A DNA stretch of 64,000 nt from Neodiprion pinetum (Eukaryota > Arthropoda > Insecta > Hymenoptera > Diprionidae). Each line of letters begins with the position of its first letter. The stretch's first letter is position 1. A model generated the notes under the pieces. The model searched no databases. It saw nothing but the letters and a program-made list of their open reading frames with translations, and was not told where the DNA came from. The DNA lies in contig NC_060237.1 of the NCBI RefSeq assembly GCF_021155775.2, positions 16,266,970 through 16,330,969 on the forward strand, read 5' to 3'. Made by a program: the position numbers and the translations under genes. Shown one piece after another: positions 39,264-51,546 of this stretch.

Positions 39264-40930
39264 TCACATACACACATTGCGCTTATGGTGACGGCGAGGA
39301 CGGCAGAATTTCTGGAGGACGTGACGAGTGAGGCCATCAACCGCGTATGGGACTTGCTGGAAGAGAGAGGCCTTGAGCCGGCCGAGAAAAAAACTTAAAT
39401 GGCGGTCCTGACCAGAAGGTACAAGCTTACCGTGAACCCTATAATGGTCAAGGAGCACTATGCGAGGCCCGCAAAGAGCGCAAAGTACCTGGGCGTGACG
39501 ATCGACGCAAGGCTAAGCTTCGCGGAACACGTGGCGACGGCCGCGAACAAGGCCATGAGAACAGCGGCGGCTCTCGGCAGACTCATGCCAAACTCCAGTG
39601 GCCCAGCTTACGGCAGGCGAAGGCTCTTGGCGGGAGTTACGTACTCGTTGATGCTGTACGGGGCATCCGTCTGGGCAGAAGCCCTGAACGTAGCCAGGAA
39701 CAGGAGCAGAGTCGACGGGGTGGGAAGAGTTTGCGCACTGAGAGTGATATGCGCGTACCGCACCGCATCTACACGAGCGGTCATGGTGCTGGCGAGACTG
39801 ATCCCGTTGCACCTGATGGCGGACGAGTGCAAACGACTTGCTGCCGCGGAAGCAGACGGGGGAGCCCGGAGCAAGGCCGTCAGAGCCAGGTTGAGACGCG
39901 AGGAAAGGGAGCGTACCATGGAGCGTTGGGATGAGGAATGGAGCAGCGGAGAGAAGGGGGCATGGACCAGGATGGCCATACCATCAGTCGTGCTATGGGT
40001 GGAGCGTAGGTTCGGACAAACGGGCTTCCATCTCACCCAGGGTCTCACGGGACACGGCTGCTTCGACGCGTACTTCAAACGTATAGGGAAGGAGGAAATG
40101 CCGAGGTGCCACCACTGCGACGACCCCAACGACAACGCGGACAGTACCTAGTTCCACTGCCCGGCCTGGAGGGACCTGAGGGAGGAAATACGGAACATCA
40201 CCGAACGCGTCGAAAGCATCGCAGAATTGATCAAGGCGATGCTGGAGAGGTCAAAGAAGTGGGAGGTGGCCACCAAGTTCGTAGGACGGGTCCTGCACAC
40301 GAAGGAGGAGGCCGAGAGGCAAAAGAGAGGCAAAGGTCAGGCCGTGCCCGTACCAAGCCAGAAAAGATGCCCCACATTATGTAAAGGCAAGTGTAGCCTG
40401 CCGTACGAGCACAAGATCTGCTTCGTAAAGGCGGGCTACCTCCACGACGCGGAGTCAAACGAACAGGTGGAGGGTGACATCTTCCGGGAGTTCGACATGA
40501 CCCTCAGACTAGCTGAGGAGCACGCCGTTACTTATCTCCGGAGGGGGCCACCCGCCACAGTCGCTACCGCTGGTCCTGGGAACAGCCATCAAAGAATGGA
40601 GGCCTATAGAAGCGTACGGCTTATGGGCCGCTTGAAGCAAAACGTTCCGCGACTCGTAAATCCGTATGATGGCTCTACCGTTGGTCGACAGTTGAGCCAT
40701 CCGACACTCGCCTTACGAAGCTCGTGCTCTCGGCGATTTGTGCTCGGCGTGGAGCCATGGTGGGGAGCCACGCTGCTACATCGACCCTCCCCTTATTTCT
40801 CCGCTTCTCCTACTGCGCCGTTTTTTTTCCCCTTTTTTTTATACATCAAATGATAGTAACTACAAGCAATTAATAAATTGTGTGCAGATGCTGACATACG
40901 ATGGAATAAAAAAAAAGTTTCATTAAAAAA
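39264..40930 (+). pseudogene. R1-like LINE fragment (3' part of ORF2)
   Basis: 5'-truncated; only the end of the RT domain and the C-terminal region remain. One frame runs from about 39276 to beyond 40200 with TAA at 39396-39398 and TAG at 40149-40151 as single in-frame stops. Motifs: YLGVTID typical of the RT thumb border, a VTYSLMLYGASVWAEAL stretch, and a CHHC-type cluster (MPRCHHCDDPNDNAD) preceding FHCPAW, as in R1/LOA-type LINEs. The GC content is higher than the surroundings. A T-rich stretch and an A-rich tail near 40905-40940 mark the 3' end. Confidence 0.75.
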
Positions 40931-41228
40931 AAAAAGAAAAAGAAGAAAAATCTATAACGAAATACCAGGAGATTCAAACTCACAAAACGCCGTATGGTTT
41001 CACGAGTTCGAGCAAGGTTCAAGAAATCCATAAAAATATAGTACCATGTGTGTTATGTATTCAGAAAAGCTGAAGCAAAAATTGCAGCCAAAACTGATGG
41101 AGCCTTTATCCAAATTCAACATCTTGTCAGTTTTAGCTCATGATTGAAGGACTGAAGGTACTCCATTCTCCACCTTTTCCAAAAATGCTACAGCAGAACT
41201 GCAGAGAACTGAGCCGAAGAGAAAGTGT

Positions 41229-41397
41229 CCACACTCTCTCCCTCTCCCTCTCCCTCTCCCTCTCCCTCTCCCTCTCCCTCTCCCTCTCCCTCTCCCTCTC
41301 CCTCTCCTTCTCCCTCTCCCTCTCCCTCTCCCTCTCCCTCTCCCTCTCCCTCTCCCTCTCCCTCTCCCTCTCCCTCTCCCTCCCTCTCCCTCTCCCT

Positions 41398-41437
<40 letters not shown>
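41229..41437 (+). repeat. (CTCTCC)n microsatellite turning into (CT)n
   Basis: More than 200 bp of almost perfect 6-bp repeat ending in a plain CT tract. Long Ser/Pro/Leu ORFs over it are artefacts of the repeat. Confidence 0.95.
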
Positions 41438-41439
<2 letters not shown>

Positions 41440-42205
41440 TTTTCTGCTGTTACACGCCCGTTTTCGGGCTCTGCTTCCAGGTTTTTTTCCTCCCCCGTCG
41501 CTCTCGCAAAAATTTGAGCTAAAAATCGTCGTTGCTCTCTCTTTTGAGCTACGGGATGAGGCAATAAACCAAAGACTAGTATTTTATAACCTATAATTCT
41601 TGACTGGAACGACTTGGCAGTTGACGGACGGATGATTTCGCTGTTTACAACTCCTACGCTACCTTCCCTCTTCCCATTGGCCGACCGCTAGGGAAACTCT
41701 CTGAAATAATACTCTGAAGCTGGAATCAATCTTTAAGTACCAGTTTACGTCAATGCTGGGTTCCTGTGTGATTCAGCGTGTGCGTGTCTACTATTGTATG
41801 GCATACTCTTCTTCTGCCTTTTTTAAACTGCACTCTTGAAATTGGCATTTTTTCTTCCTCTGCACGGCGCTTTTTGGTTTTGGATTTCACGGTTTTCCTA
41901 ACCTCAATCTTTGGGTTGCTCGTTGGCGCGCTTTTTTGCTCACCTGTCAATCTCGCTTTTTCTCCATTGTGGACTGGTGGCGCCATCTGTCGGGATCCTG
42001 CTATCACTTGCGCCACACTGAGTGAGACCATGACGTCATCTGCTGGGACTCATTTTTCATTTTACGAGCAATTATCGATAACGAGCTCTGTCGATTATCG
42101 GATCATTCTCTCATCATCTGGGACTACAAGAATTCAAATCACCTACTTGCGAACACTTTTATCGATCGCTGATCGATTGATTGAGTATTTCTCTTTCACA
42201 TTACC

Positions 42206-43450
42206 ATGGCTCCTAATTGTGCGATCTGCAATGTCGCTATCAAACGCAAAGAGCCTTCTGCCTCTTGTACTGGTGTTTGTTCGCGCGACTTTCACCTTTC
42301 ATGCATTAAATCTGCATATAATTTCGACCGCTCGGAATTTGGCTCGTCAACATTCAAATGCGAACAATGCATGCGACGTCGGTCGACCATACTCGAGCGT
42401 TCGCCCCCATCATCACCTGACCGTTTGAATCTGGAGCTTCCCACTTTGATGCAAGCGACTGCAGCGCCAACTACTGCAACTGCAATGGCTACCACTTTGA
42501 CTGCAGCGTCTACTGCTGCACCTCGCTTTACGATCGACGATGTGATGTGCCAGCTACAGGCTAATGCTGCGGCCCTTGACTCCAAACTCGATAAAAAAAT
42601 CGATAAACTTAAAATGGATCTTACAATTGCCTTCGATGCTAAACTTGAGCAAAAAATTGAGACCTTGAAACTCGACATGATGCAGCAGTATGAGGATATT
42701 CAAGGCACGGTGGCCGGAGTTGTTCAAACAATGTCCACCATTCGTGAGGATGTTGCTGGCTTGTCTGCTGGTCAGAGTAATATCTTGTCGAGAGTTGCGG
42801 GTATTGAATGCCAAGCTCTCGAGTCGGCTGAGGAGATCACTTCGATAAAACAACGACACGTCGAAGAAATATCCGCAATCAAACAGGAGATGGCTTCCTT
42901 AATTGCCTCGACTTCATCCTTGTCTCGGTCATCTGCTGCACCAGCTTTATCTACGACAACGGAATTTGTTGTTCGCGGTCTACCATTGGAGCTCTTCCTA
43001 TCTGACTTTGAGATTGCGAGTGCTATCTTTTCCTTTCTGGGCGTCTCTTAGCTCTTAGGCGACGTTCTGGATTTACGCGTTATGAAACCGAAAACGGACC
43101 AGCCTAACGATCCTCACGTTCGTGATTCCACTTCGAGCGCTGTGTCCAAGAGATCGCTGGTGGTTCGCCTGAAATCATCGGCCACTCGCGACTTCGTCCT
43201 CGAAAAAGTGTCAGCTAGAAGGGTCCTTACCGTCCGTGACATCTTCTCTCTGAACCGTGATGACCGCATCTATATTAATGAATTGCTTCCATCTAATATC
43301 CATAAGCTCTTACTGTTAGCTAAATCTAGAGCTCGTGAACTCAACCTAAGCTATGTTTGGGCTAATCGGGGTGTTGTCAAGGTTCGGAAAGAAGGCTGTC
43401 CTGAGATTATAATTCTCCAGTTTGAGTCGGATCTTAATCGACTTGCCTGA
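42206..43450 (+). pseudogene. LINE ORF1 with PHD finger, one in-frame stop
   Basis: The start ATGGCTCCT has a good Kozak context. Residues 5-55 form a PHD-type finger (C5, C8, C21, C25, H30, C33 and a final CEQC). A Thr/Ala-rich linker and a long coiled coil (about 115-240) follow. A TAG at 43049-43051 interrupts the frame, which continues unchanged to TGA at 43450 with a basic, RNA-binding-like region. The product would coat the element RNA. Without the stop it would be about 414 codons. Confidence 0.75.
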
Positions 43451-43474
43451 CTACCGCGACGTTCTAAGCCGACT

Positions 43475-46350
43475 TTGCCCAATGTTATAATGCAACCATC
43501 TATGTCACCTCTCAAGGTCGCGTCCTTTAATGCTGATTCGCTCCTTGGCCATTTTCCGTTCTTTACTGCGCATGTTGCTCTTAACTTTTATCATATCATC
43601 TCAGTATCGGAAACGTGGCTTCATGACAATATCTCGGACGATCTCGTACAATTGCCAGACTATTTTCTCTTACGCAATGATCGAGTTGGCAAGAGGGGTG
43701 GTGGTGTTGCCTGCTACATTCACAAATCGTTACGCTTCAAGTTATTGGCGCTCTCTACGCCTGATTTCGCAAATGCTCCGGAATATCTGATCTTTGAGAC
43801 TCGCAATGCCCAGGACCGCTCAGTTTTGTTTGCTACAATATATCGACGCCCAAAAGGCTTTTTATTTTATAATTTTGCGGATATATTCTCTTCTATTGCC
43901 ATAAACTATCAAAACATCATCATAACTGGCGACTTCAACTGCAATCTACTACAGAATAATTTTGAATCAAACTCACTTCGCGAATTTGCCAGCTCGCATG
44001 CTCTTCATATTGTTGAGGCTGGAGCGACCTTTCACACAAGTACCTCTCACTCTCTACTCGATCCTTTCCTAGTCAATTCTTCCTCTAAGGTCCTTTCTTT
44101 CAACAAATCCTCGGCTCCTTTCATTGCGGGTCACGATTTGCTCGAGCTCACGTACAATTTTCAACCCGATCCTCGCCCAGCCCACACGATTGCCCGCAGA
44201 GATCTTAAACACTTTGTGGTGACAGAATATCTGGCATCGCTGTCATCTTCTCTGTCCCGACTAAATGCTCCGTCCTTTTCTACTCTTTCCTCTCCTGATC
44301 ACTTTGACAATATGGTCCGTGGTGTTTCGTCTGCCATCGCTCAGGCTTTTGATACTCATGCTCCGCTGAAGCAATGGACCACAAACCGAAAGATGGCGCC
44401 ATGGCTAACCGATTTACTACGATCGAAAATTAAGTACAGAAATTCGGTTTATAATCGAGCTAGGCGTACGGGCGATTTGCTGTCCATGGCCATCTACCGT
44501 CAATATCGCAATGCCCTTTGTAGTGAATTACGTATCGCTAGAGATAATTTCTACTGCTCCCGCATCTCGTCGATCTCTGATCCGTCTGGAATTTGGAGGG
44601 AGCTGTCGTCTCTTGGTCTCACTAAAGCTAGGGGATCTTCCCCTTTTTCCTTTTTTTCTCCTGATAGCCTTAATCAGTTTTATTCTGCTGTCTCAACCTC
44701 TGATATTCCCTAACCTGACTCTCTATCTTCCCTATGTCTCCCCCCACTGTCTCCCTCTCAACCTGTGTTTGAGTTTGCCGTGATAACCGCTGAGTCACTG
44801 TCGTCAGTTTTGTGTGTTTTCCACTCTTCCTCATTATCCCAGGGCCCTGATTTACTTTTCAACTATGCGATTAATGAAGCTGTCCCGCTTCTTTTTAACA
44901 GCCTTCTGGATATGTTCAATGCTAGTCTCCGTCTGTCACGTTTCCCGTCTTTATGGAAATGTGCCTTCATTCGTCCGATACTAAAAACTGTTCCTCCCTC
45001 GTCCCCGTCTGACACTAGACCAGTCGCGAACCTCTGCGAGCTCTCTAAAGCCCTGGAGCGAATTGTTTTCGGTCAGGTTACTGACTTTCTTCAGGTCAAT
45101 GATCTTGCCGATCCCTTTCAGTCGAGCTTCAGGAAGGGTTACAGCACGTTGACTACTCTGCTTAAGCTTAACCAAGATATCAGACAGGCAGTTGATGACA
45201 GCAAACTAACGGTGCTTGTTCTCTTTGATTTTAGCAAGGCATTTAACATGGTTCCACATCACCTACTTCTACGTAAACTTCGTCTCTTGGGTTGCTCGGA
45301 TGGAGCCTGGTTCTTCTCATATTTATCGAAGCGATCGCAAGCAGTCGTTGATGACAGGGGAACTGTTTCCTCCTGGTGCTCCACCAATATGGGTGTTCCA
45401 CAGGGATCGGTTCTTGGTCCTCTTCTTTTTTCAATCTTCATCCGTGATATTGGAATTGGTCTGATCTATACCCAATACCTCACTTATGCGGATGATACAC
45501 AGATTTATCTTACCTGCAACCCCAGTGATCTGGCTCGTGCTCTATCCGATCTGACTCTCGACGTGAATTATATCTTTGATTATGCTGTGGTGAATGGACT
45601 CAGGTTGAATCTTGCGAAGTCAAAGGTGATGATTTTGGGTAGTGGTGCTTACATTAATCAAATTGATTTTACGACTCTCCCTTGCATTCGAGTCAGGGGG
45701 AATGAGCTTCCCTATGTCTCGCATGCACGCAACCTGGGCATCATTATGCAATCCAACCTCTCGTGGCACAAGCACATTTTGCACATTTCGTCGAAAGGTG
45801 AACTTCACTCTCTTTCGCCTAAAATATAATGAGAATCTTCTATCGAAAAAATTACGCATCATGCTTATAACTGCACTTGTTTTTCCTCTTATTGATTATT
45901 GTTGCCTCGCCTGTATCGATGTAACCGGTAAACAGAACCTGATATTGGAACGATTAATCAATAACTGTATTCGCTTCATTTTCAACGTACGTCGTGACAT
46001 CCATATCTCCCCTTTTCGCAATAGCTTATCTTGGCTTACGGTTTCTAATCGCAGAAAGTACTTCATGGGCATCCTTATTTTCAAGCTTTTCAAATTAAAT
46101 GCCCCTTCCTACATCTACAACCTATTCTCTTTTGCTCCTACATCAGCTCGTCCGACTCGTCTCCACTCAACACTAACATTTTCCATCCCCTTGCATCGTA
46201 GCTCCACATTACGCAATTCCTTCGTTCTCCCTGCATCTTATTTCTGGCATTCCCTTCCTCCTAGCATCACAACTCTGCAGTGTCTCTCCACCTCCAAGAG
46301 AGATCTGCGGACGCATTTGTTGGCTTCGCAACTTTATTATATTCGGTTGC
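43475..46350 (+). pseudogene. LINE ORF2 (APE endonuclease and reverse transcriptase), lightly damaged
   Basis: It starts 24 nt after ORF1. The endonuclease part has SETWL, RGGGVACY, a YRRP motif, GDFNCN and a late GHDLLEL. TAA at 44711-44713 breaks the frame, which resumes in phase. RT motifs follow: a long fingers region, VLFDFSKAFN, GVPQGSVLGPLLF and the catalytic YADDTQIY (about 45485). A frameshift near 45800 moves the last ~170 codons to another frame. It would nick target DNA and copy element RNA. Few lesions imply a fairly recent copy. Confidence 0.82.
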
Positions 46351-46598
46351 ACTCATTGCGTGCGGTTAATCGTCTTGCTGGCCACTCTCCTTTTCTTTTC
46401 ATTTTCTTTTATTCTTTTCTTTTTCTTTTATTCTTTTTCTTTGTCTTTACACTATTTCTATGTTTTATTTACACTTTTGTGCTCGCGGTTTCTCCGCATC
46501 TTGATTCTGAAAGCTCTGAGGTTGAGTTTCATTACATTATATTTACTCTGTTTTCATGTACGCATTGCGCACGGAGTTTTTCTGCAGGGCATAATAAA

Positions 46599-46734
<136 letters not shown>

Positions 46735-46739
46735 GCAAG

Positions 46740-46817
46740 CATAGCATAGCCGCAAGATAGCTATTTTCATAGAATTTGACACACACACACACACACACGC
46801 ACACACACACACACATC
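46740..46817 (+). repeat. Dispersed block ending in (AC)n, copy A
   Basis: CGCAAGATAGCTATTTTCATAG followed by AATTTGACACAC and an AC tract. An almost identical block is at 53701-53802, also preceded by a (TC)n tract. Confidence 0.75.
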
Positions 46818-46818
46818 C

Positions 46819-46976
46819 TCAAAGGAGTTCTCAGAAATCGCGAACATCCTTGCATCACACGAAACCCAGTGGTGGTTTAATCCTCCCTGCGCGCCGTATT
46901 TCGGTGGAAAATGGGAAGCCGGAGTAAAATCGGTCAAATTTTACTTCAAACGAGTCATTGGAAGTAGTGTATATAT
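46819..46976 (+). pseudogene. BEL/Pao integrase fragment
   Basis: About 50 codons in one frame. They include HETQWWFNPPCAPYFGGKWE, then AGVKSVKFYFKRVIG, the strongly conserved integrase segment of BEL/Pao elements that contains the catalytic Glu (Trp-Glu). It is cut off by the gypsy insertion at 46977, and I do not see a continuation to the right of that element. Confidence 0.72.
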
Positions 46977-47275
46977 TGTTACAACGGGGGGAAATTACGA
47001 AAGATCTAAGAGAATCAAAGAGTTCTCTGTGCGATTTAAGCGAACGCCGAGCCAAAGAAGTCTCACGAACAAGGAATATTAGACAGAAAATGGATGTATT
47101 TTAACACAAGCTCTCTTTTTAAAGTCTAGAGACTGACTGTTTTTACAATAATATCGGTTGACGCAGCAACCTTATTCTTTTTAAAGACATAAGAGGTTTA
47201 TAAACGTTTTTTATCTATGATGACTACTAGATCATTTAATAGGGGACAAAACGGGTGATTTCACCCTTTGTAACA
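46977..47275 (-). repeat. 3' LTR of the intact gypsy element
   Basis: 299 bp. Just inside it, the minus strand reads CTCGAGGGGGAGTAA, the polypurine tract (47276-47290). Confidence 0.92.
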
Positions 47276-48168
47276 TTACTCCCCCTCGAGGAAAAGAGTC
47301 GACTTGACTCGGAAAAGATGAACAATTACAAAAAAAATGTGATCTAGCAGTCAGTGCTCGAAGGTGAGTTGGAGCTGTGGCTCTAAAAATTTAAGAACTC
47401 CCTTTTTTACTATCTGGCATTTGCCCACAGTCTCAAGGTAAACCACAGAAAACCTTGAGCAGATAGTTGAGCATTAAATAATCTCAAAAATTTATGTGCT
47501 ATGTTTTATAAAGGTTAGTGTTATTGAGTGTTATGTGGCTTCATGAATTCGAAGTTAACAGCAACGGTCGAGATCGATGTCGAAAAGAAATCCAATCCTC
47601 TTCATGAAGGATTGTCCAAACGAAACAGGTTCGGGTGAAAACATCGAGGCGAGAACCAAAAATTCCAGGACCAAACAGGATAGAAACAGACTCCTTTTCA
47701 CAGGAAATAGGGGAATAGATGGGTGACTGATCCTAATCTTCTTAAGAAACAGCTCACCCTAGAGTTTTGGAAGGACAAATGTGAGTGATGGTATGACAAT
47801 TCAAATTCACTAAGTGAATTCGGGAGAATACACGAATAGAATAAATGAAATATGTATTCAAAAGAAAAGAAACGATCTTATCTGAATCATTTCTGCATCC
47901 TTCTTCAAAATAAGACCACCAGTCATCTTCAGGAATCGGGAAAAGATTGGATGGGAAAAGGCTGTGTCAAGTAACCTGAAAAGTACTCACAAAAACTGAC
48001 ATATGGATTAGAAAAAATAAGAGAGGATCGACCAAACGTTCACTACTTCATTCAAGCGCAGAACCGAAACACTCTTCAAGCCAAAGAAATCGATGTATCA
48101 AAATTTCTCGAATCGAACAACATCGAACTAACCTTGACCTGTCAACGAACTTTCTAACCTTCAGAGAG

Positions 48169-51100
48169 CTACTGAAACGATGCTCTTGACTGATAAGGAG
48201 CTAAGCGATCCAGATGAACGACTTTAGATTTCGAACGAGGGGAACGTCTAATTCTAAAAACAACGTCGTTAATCCGATCAACAATAAAATAAGGACCTTC
48301 CCAATTACTTTGGAGTTTGGGACAACGCCCTTGTTGCCGACGAGGTTGAAATAACCAAACTGAATCTCCCTTCTCAAATTTTAAATTTCTAACTCTGATG
48401 TCATAACGATCCTTAGTCTTTTCGGAGGCCATACGAATTCTTTCCCTAGCAAATTCATGAACCTCGTCCAATTTTTGACGGAAAACGGAATTAAAATACA
48501 CCTGGGACGAAGCCACGGAAGGATTGACACCCTTTTCTAAATCTGACGGAAGTCGAAGATCCCGACCTGTCAACATCATAGCTGGAGAAAAACCGGTAGT
48601 GTCGTGAATTGCAGAGCGATACGATAAAAGAAATAAGGGAATCCACTCATCCCAATCTTTCTGATCCCGATCAACGAAAGAAGAAAGATAACGAAGAAGC
48701 GTCCTATTCAATCTTTCTACCATTCCATTAGACTGCGGATGCAAAGCGGTGGTACGAGTTTTTCTAATCCCTAAAATTTGAAGGAACTCCTTCATCAAAT
48801 TCGACTCAAAATTTCGACCCTGATCTGTGTGTAATTCAAGAGGAGCTCCGTAACGACAGACGAATTCTCGAACGAAAGCTCGAGCAACGGTGCTAGCTTC
48901 TTGATTCGGAATTGGGACTACTGCTAACCACTTTGTAAAATAATCTGCTATCACCAGGGCATACCGATTTTCTGACCTAGAAAGAGGAAGAGGGCCTAGG
49001 ATATCGATTGCGACTCTTTCAAATGGAGCTCCTACGTTATATATTTGAAGAGAGCTCTTCCCTTTTTCACGAGGTCCCTTCTTGGCTAAACAAACCGTGC
49101 AAGTTCTACACCAATTTTCAACGTCAGCTCGGCAGTGAGCCCAAAAATACCTTTCTCTGATCCTACCTAAAGTCTTATTAGAAGCGAAATGGCCACCGAC
49201 AGGTGAATCATGAAAGCTTGACAAAATCTCGGTTATCTTTTCTCTAGGAACCAGAAGCTGCCAACGAACCGACCTGGAGTCAGGTGATTCCCATTTCCTA
49301 TAAAGCAACTGATCAAGGAGAAACAAGAAGTCCCACTGCGCCCAGTAAATTTTCAAAGACTGACTCATAGAAGATATTTCTTCCCACTGAGGCCTGACTC
49401 CTGTGGATTTCCAATTCCGAACTAGGAGGAGATCTGAATCTTTCCCCTGGGCGATGATCCAGTCTTCTTTATTTTCAACGAGAAAAATTTGACGAACGTT
49501 AAGCGAGGAATCTAGCTGTTTATTTAAACGAGAGCACTGTTTGCAATCGTCCCCGCACGGACGACGAGAAAGTGCATCAGCATTACCATGCAGAACTCCG
49601 GGACGGTGTTTAATTTCGAAGTCATATTGACCTAACCTCTCCAACCATCGAGCTACTTGGCCTTCAGGTGATTTGAACGAAAGAAGCCAAGTTAAGGAAG
49701 CATTATCTGTTCGAATCAAAAATTTCCTTCCATAAAGATAATGATGGAAATGGCAAATAGATTTTACCATCGCCAATAATTCTCTACGGGTAACACAATA
49801 ATTGCGTTCCGGTTTAGACAAGACCCGACTGAAATAACTAATAACGCGCTCTTGGTTATCCTGAATTTGAGATAAAACCCCACCTATACCACAGAGAGAA
49901 GCGTCAGAATCTACGATGAATTGAGAATCGGTGATGGGATAAGCTAATATCGGTGACGAAGTTAATAATTTTTTAAGAAGAACAAAGGCTCCTTCGCATT
50001 CGGGAGTCCAATCGAAAACAACTTTGATTCCTGTAAGAGCATGGAGAGGTCTCGCTATAGAAGCAAAGCCCTTAACGAAACGTCTGTAATAAGTACAAAG
50101 TCCTAAGAAACTTTGAACCTTTGCTTTTGAATCGGGACGAGGCCAATTCAAGACCTTTTCTATTTTAGAAGGATCTGTCTTAACACCTTCCGCTGAAACG
50201 ACGTGTCCGAGAAAAGATACTTCCTTTTTGAAAAAATGACATTTTTTGGGACTCATTTTTAGACCAGCTTGGAATAAACGACTAACAACCTGCTTAAGAT
50301 TTTCCAATTCCTCATCAAAAGTCTTACCAAACACAATGATGTCATCGAGATAAACTAAACAAATCTTGCCAGTCAGACCTTGAAGGGTGAATTCCATCGC
50401 TCTTTCGAAGGTAGCTGGTGCATTACAAAGGCCAAAAGGCATAACTTTAAATTGCCAAAGTCCACCTAACCCTGTGACAAAAGCTGTTTTCGCTTTGTCT
50501 AACGGATTCATTTCGACTTGCCAATAACCACTCTGTAAATCAATCGTAGAGAACCAACGGGCACCAGAAATTAAATCAAGGGTATCTCCTATCTGAGGAA
50601 GCGGATATGCATCTTTCTTGGTGATCTCGTTCAACTTCCTATAATCTATACAAAACCTCTTGGAACCATCTTTTTTATTGACTAAGACAATGGGAGAAGC
50701 CCACGGACTAGAAGACGGCTCAATAACATCTGCTGTTCTCATATCCTCTACTAATTTTTCAACTTCCCTGCGACCATTTAAAGGAAGCCGTCTAGCTGCC
50801 TGTTTAATCGGAGCGTTATTCCCTACATCTATCGAATGCTTAGCTATGGTACATCTCCCGATGTCGGCAGAGTCTTTAGCAAAAGTCTCTTTAAAATCGT
50901 TAAAAAGGCAAACGAGACTGTTAGTCTGAGCGATATCTAAATCTTTAGAAGACCTAGTAAAGAGTTCCGTGAGATAAGAAGGAACGACTAAAGAGTCCGA
51001 CACATGTTCTAAAACGCGCAAAGACAAGAGGGTTTCTTTCTGTTCAGAAGAGTTAATAAACCTAGACGTTTCGAGGTTGATTTTACGGTAACCAGAACAG

Positions 51101-51546
51101 AGAGTCGAATCCCCGGTAGAAATGACGCAGTTGTGAGCGGAAAGAAAATCTACGCCTAAAATGCCTTCATCTTCTATATCAGCTACTAGAACTTCATGTG
51201 GGGATTGAACACAATCTGCTACTGTTACCTGCACGACCATCTTACCTACTACAGGGGTAGTTGCTCCGGTAGCAGTGCGAATAGACACAGAAGGAATGAT
51301 TGAAGCAAGAGACGAAATCATATCTGGACGAACAACGGAAATTTCGGCTCCAGTATCTATCACCCACAAACAACTTAGTCCGTTAACGGAACCTTTAGCA
51401 TATAGGCCGGTACGACGCAGGCCTCTAACCACGAACTGTGAAGCGATAGGGCTAAGGAACTTGGAAGAAACCGATGATATCCGCCCTTTCGAAACATCGG
51501 TAGCTAGTTTCCCGAATTCTGAGGAACAGAAGGTTGTGCTGCCCAA
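48169..51546 (-). CDS. pol: Pol polyprotein of the intact gypsy element
   Basis: The open frame is 1125 codons, used from the frameshift heptamer at 51507-51513 onward. Domains: aspartic protease with DTGA near residue 64; RT (about 255-470) with YRKLNE and YLDD near 399; RNase H (about 535-660) with DSDAS and DALSRR; integrase with HHCC (about 777-820) and catalytic Asp near 848, Asp near 905 and Glu near 942; and a C-terminal GPY-type segment. There are no stops or frameshifts. It processes Gag, copies the RNA and inserts the DNA. The broken copy at 30003-31880 is its close relative. Confidence 0.96.
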   Translation of the reverse strand: MGSTTFCSSEFGKLATDVSKGRISSVSSKFLSPIASQFVVRGLRRTGLYAKGSVNGLSCLWVIDTGAEISVVRPDMISSLASIIPSVSIRTATGATTPVVGKMVVQVTVADCVQSPHEVLVADIEDEGILGVDFLSAHNCVISTGDSTLCSGYRKINLETSRFINSSEQKETLLSLRVLEHVSDSLVVPSYLTELFTRSSKDLDIAQTNSLVCLFNDFKETFAKDSADIGRCTIAKHSIDVGNNAPIKQAARRLPLNGRREVEKLVEDMRTADVIEPSSSPWASPIVLVNKKDGSKRFCIDYRKLNEITKKDAYPLPQIGDTLDLISGARWFSTIDLQSGYWQVEMNPLDKAKTAFVTGLGGLWQFKVMPFGLCNAPATFERAMEFTLQGLTGKICLVYLDDIIVFGKTFDEELENLKQVVSRLFQAGLKMSPKKCHFFKKEVSFLGHVVSAEGVKTDPSKIEKVLNWPRPDSKAKVQSFLGLCTYYRRFVKGFASIARPLHALTGIKVVFDWTPECEGAFVLLKKLLTSSPILAYPITDSQFIVDSDASLCGIGGVLSQIQDNQERVISYFSRVLSKPERNYCVTRRELLAMVKSICHFHHYLYGRKFLIRTDNASLTWLLSFKSPEGQVARWLERLGQYDFEIKHRPGVLHGNADALSRRPCGDDCKQCSRLNKQLDSSLNVRQIFLVENKEDWIIAQGKDSDLLLVRNWKSTGVRPQWEEISSMSQSLKIYWAQWDFLFLLDQLLYRKWESPDSRSVRWQLLVPREKITEILSSFHDSPVGGHFASNKTLGRIRERYFWAHCRADVENWCRTCTVCLAKKGPREKGKSSLQIYNVGAPFERVAIDILGPLPLSRSENRYALVIADYFTKWLAVVPIPNQEASTVARAFVREFVCRYGAPLELHTDQGRNFESNLMKEFLQILGIRKTRTTALHPQSNGMVERLNRTLLRYLSSFVDRDQKDWDEWIPLFLLSYRSAIHDTTGFSPAMMLTGRDLRLPSDLEKGVNPSVASSQVYFNSVFRQKLDEVHEFARERIRMASEKTKDRYDIRVRNLKFEKGDSVWLFQPRRQQGRCPKLQSNWEGPYFIVDRINDVVFRIRRSPRSKSKVVHLDRLAPYQSRASFQ

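Noticed and set aside
41133..41596. Long Ser/Leu/Pro and Arg/Glu ORFs
   Set aside because: Direct translations of the (CTCTCC)n and (TC)n microsatellites.
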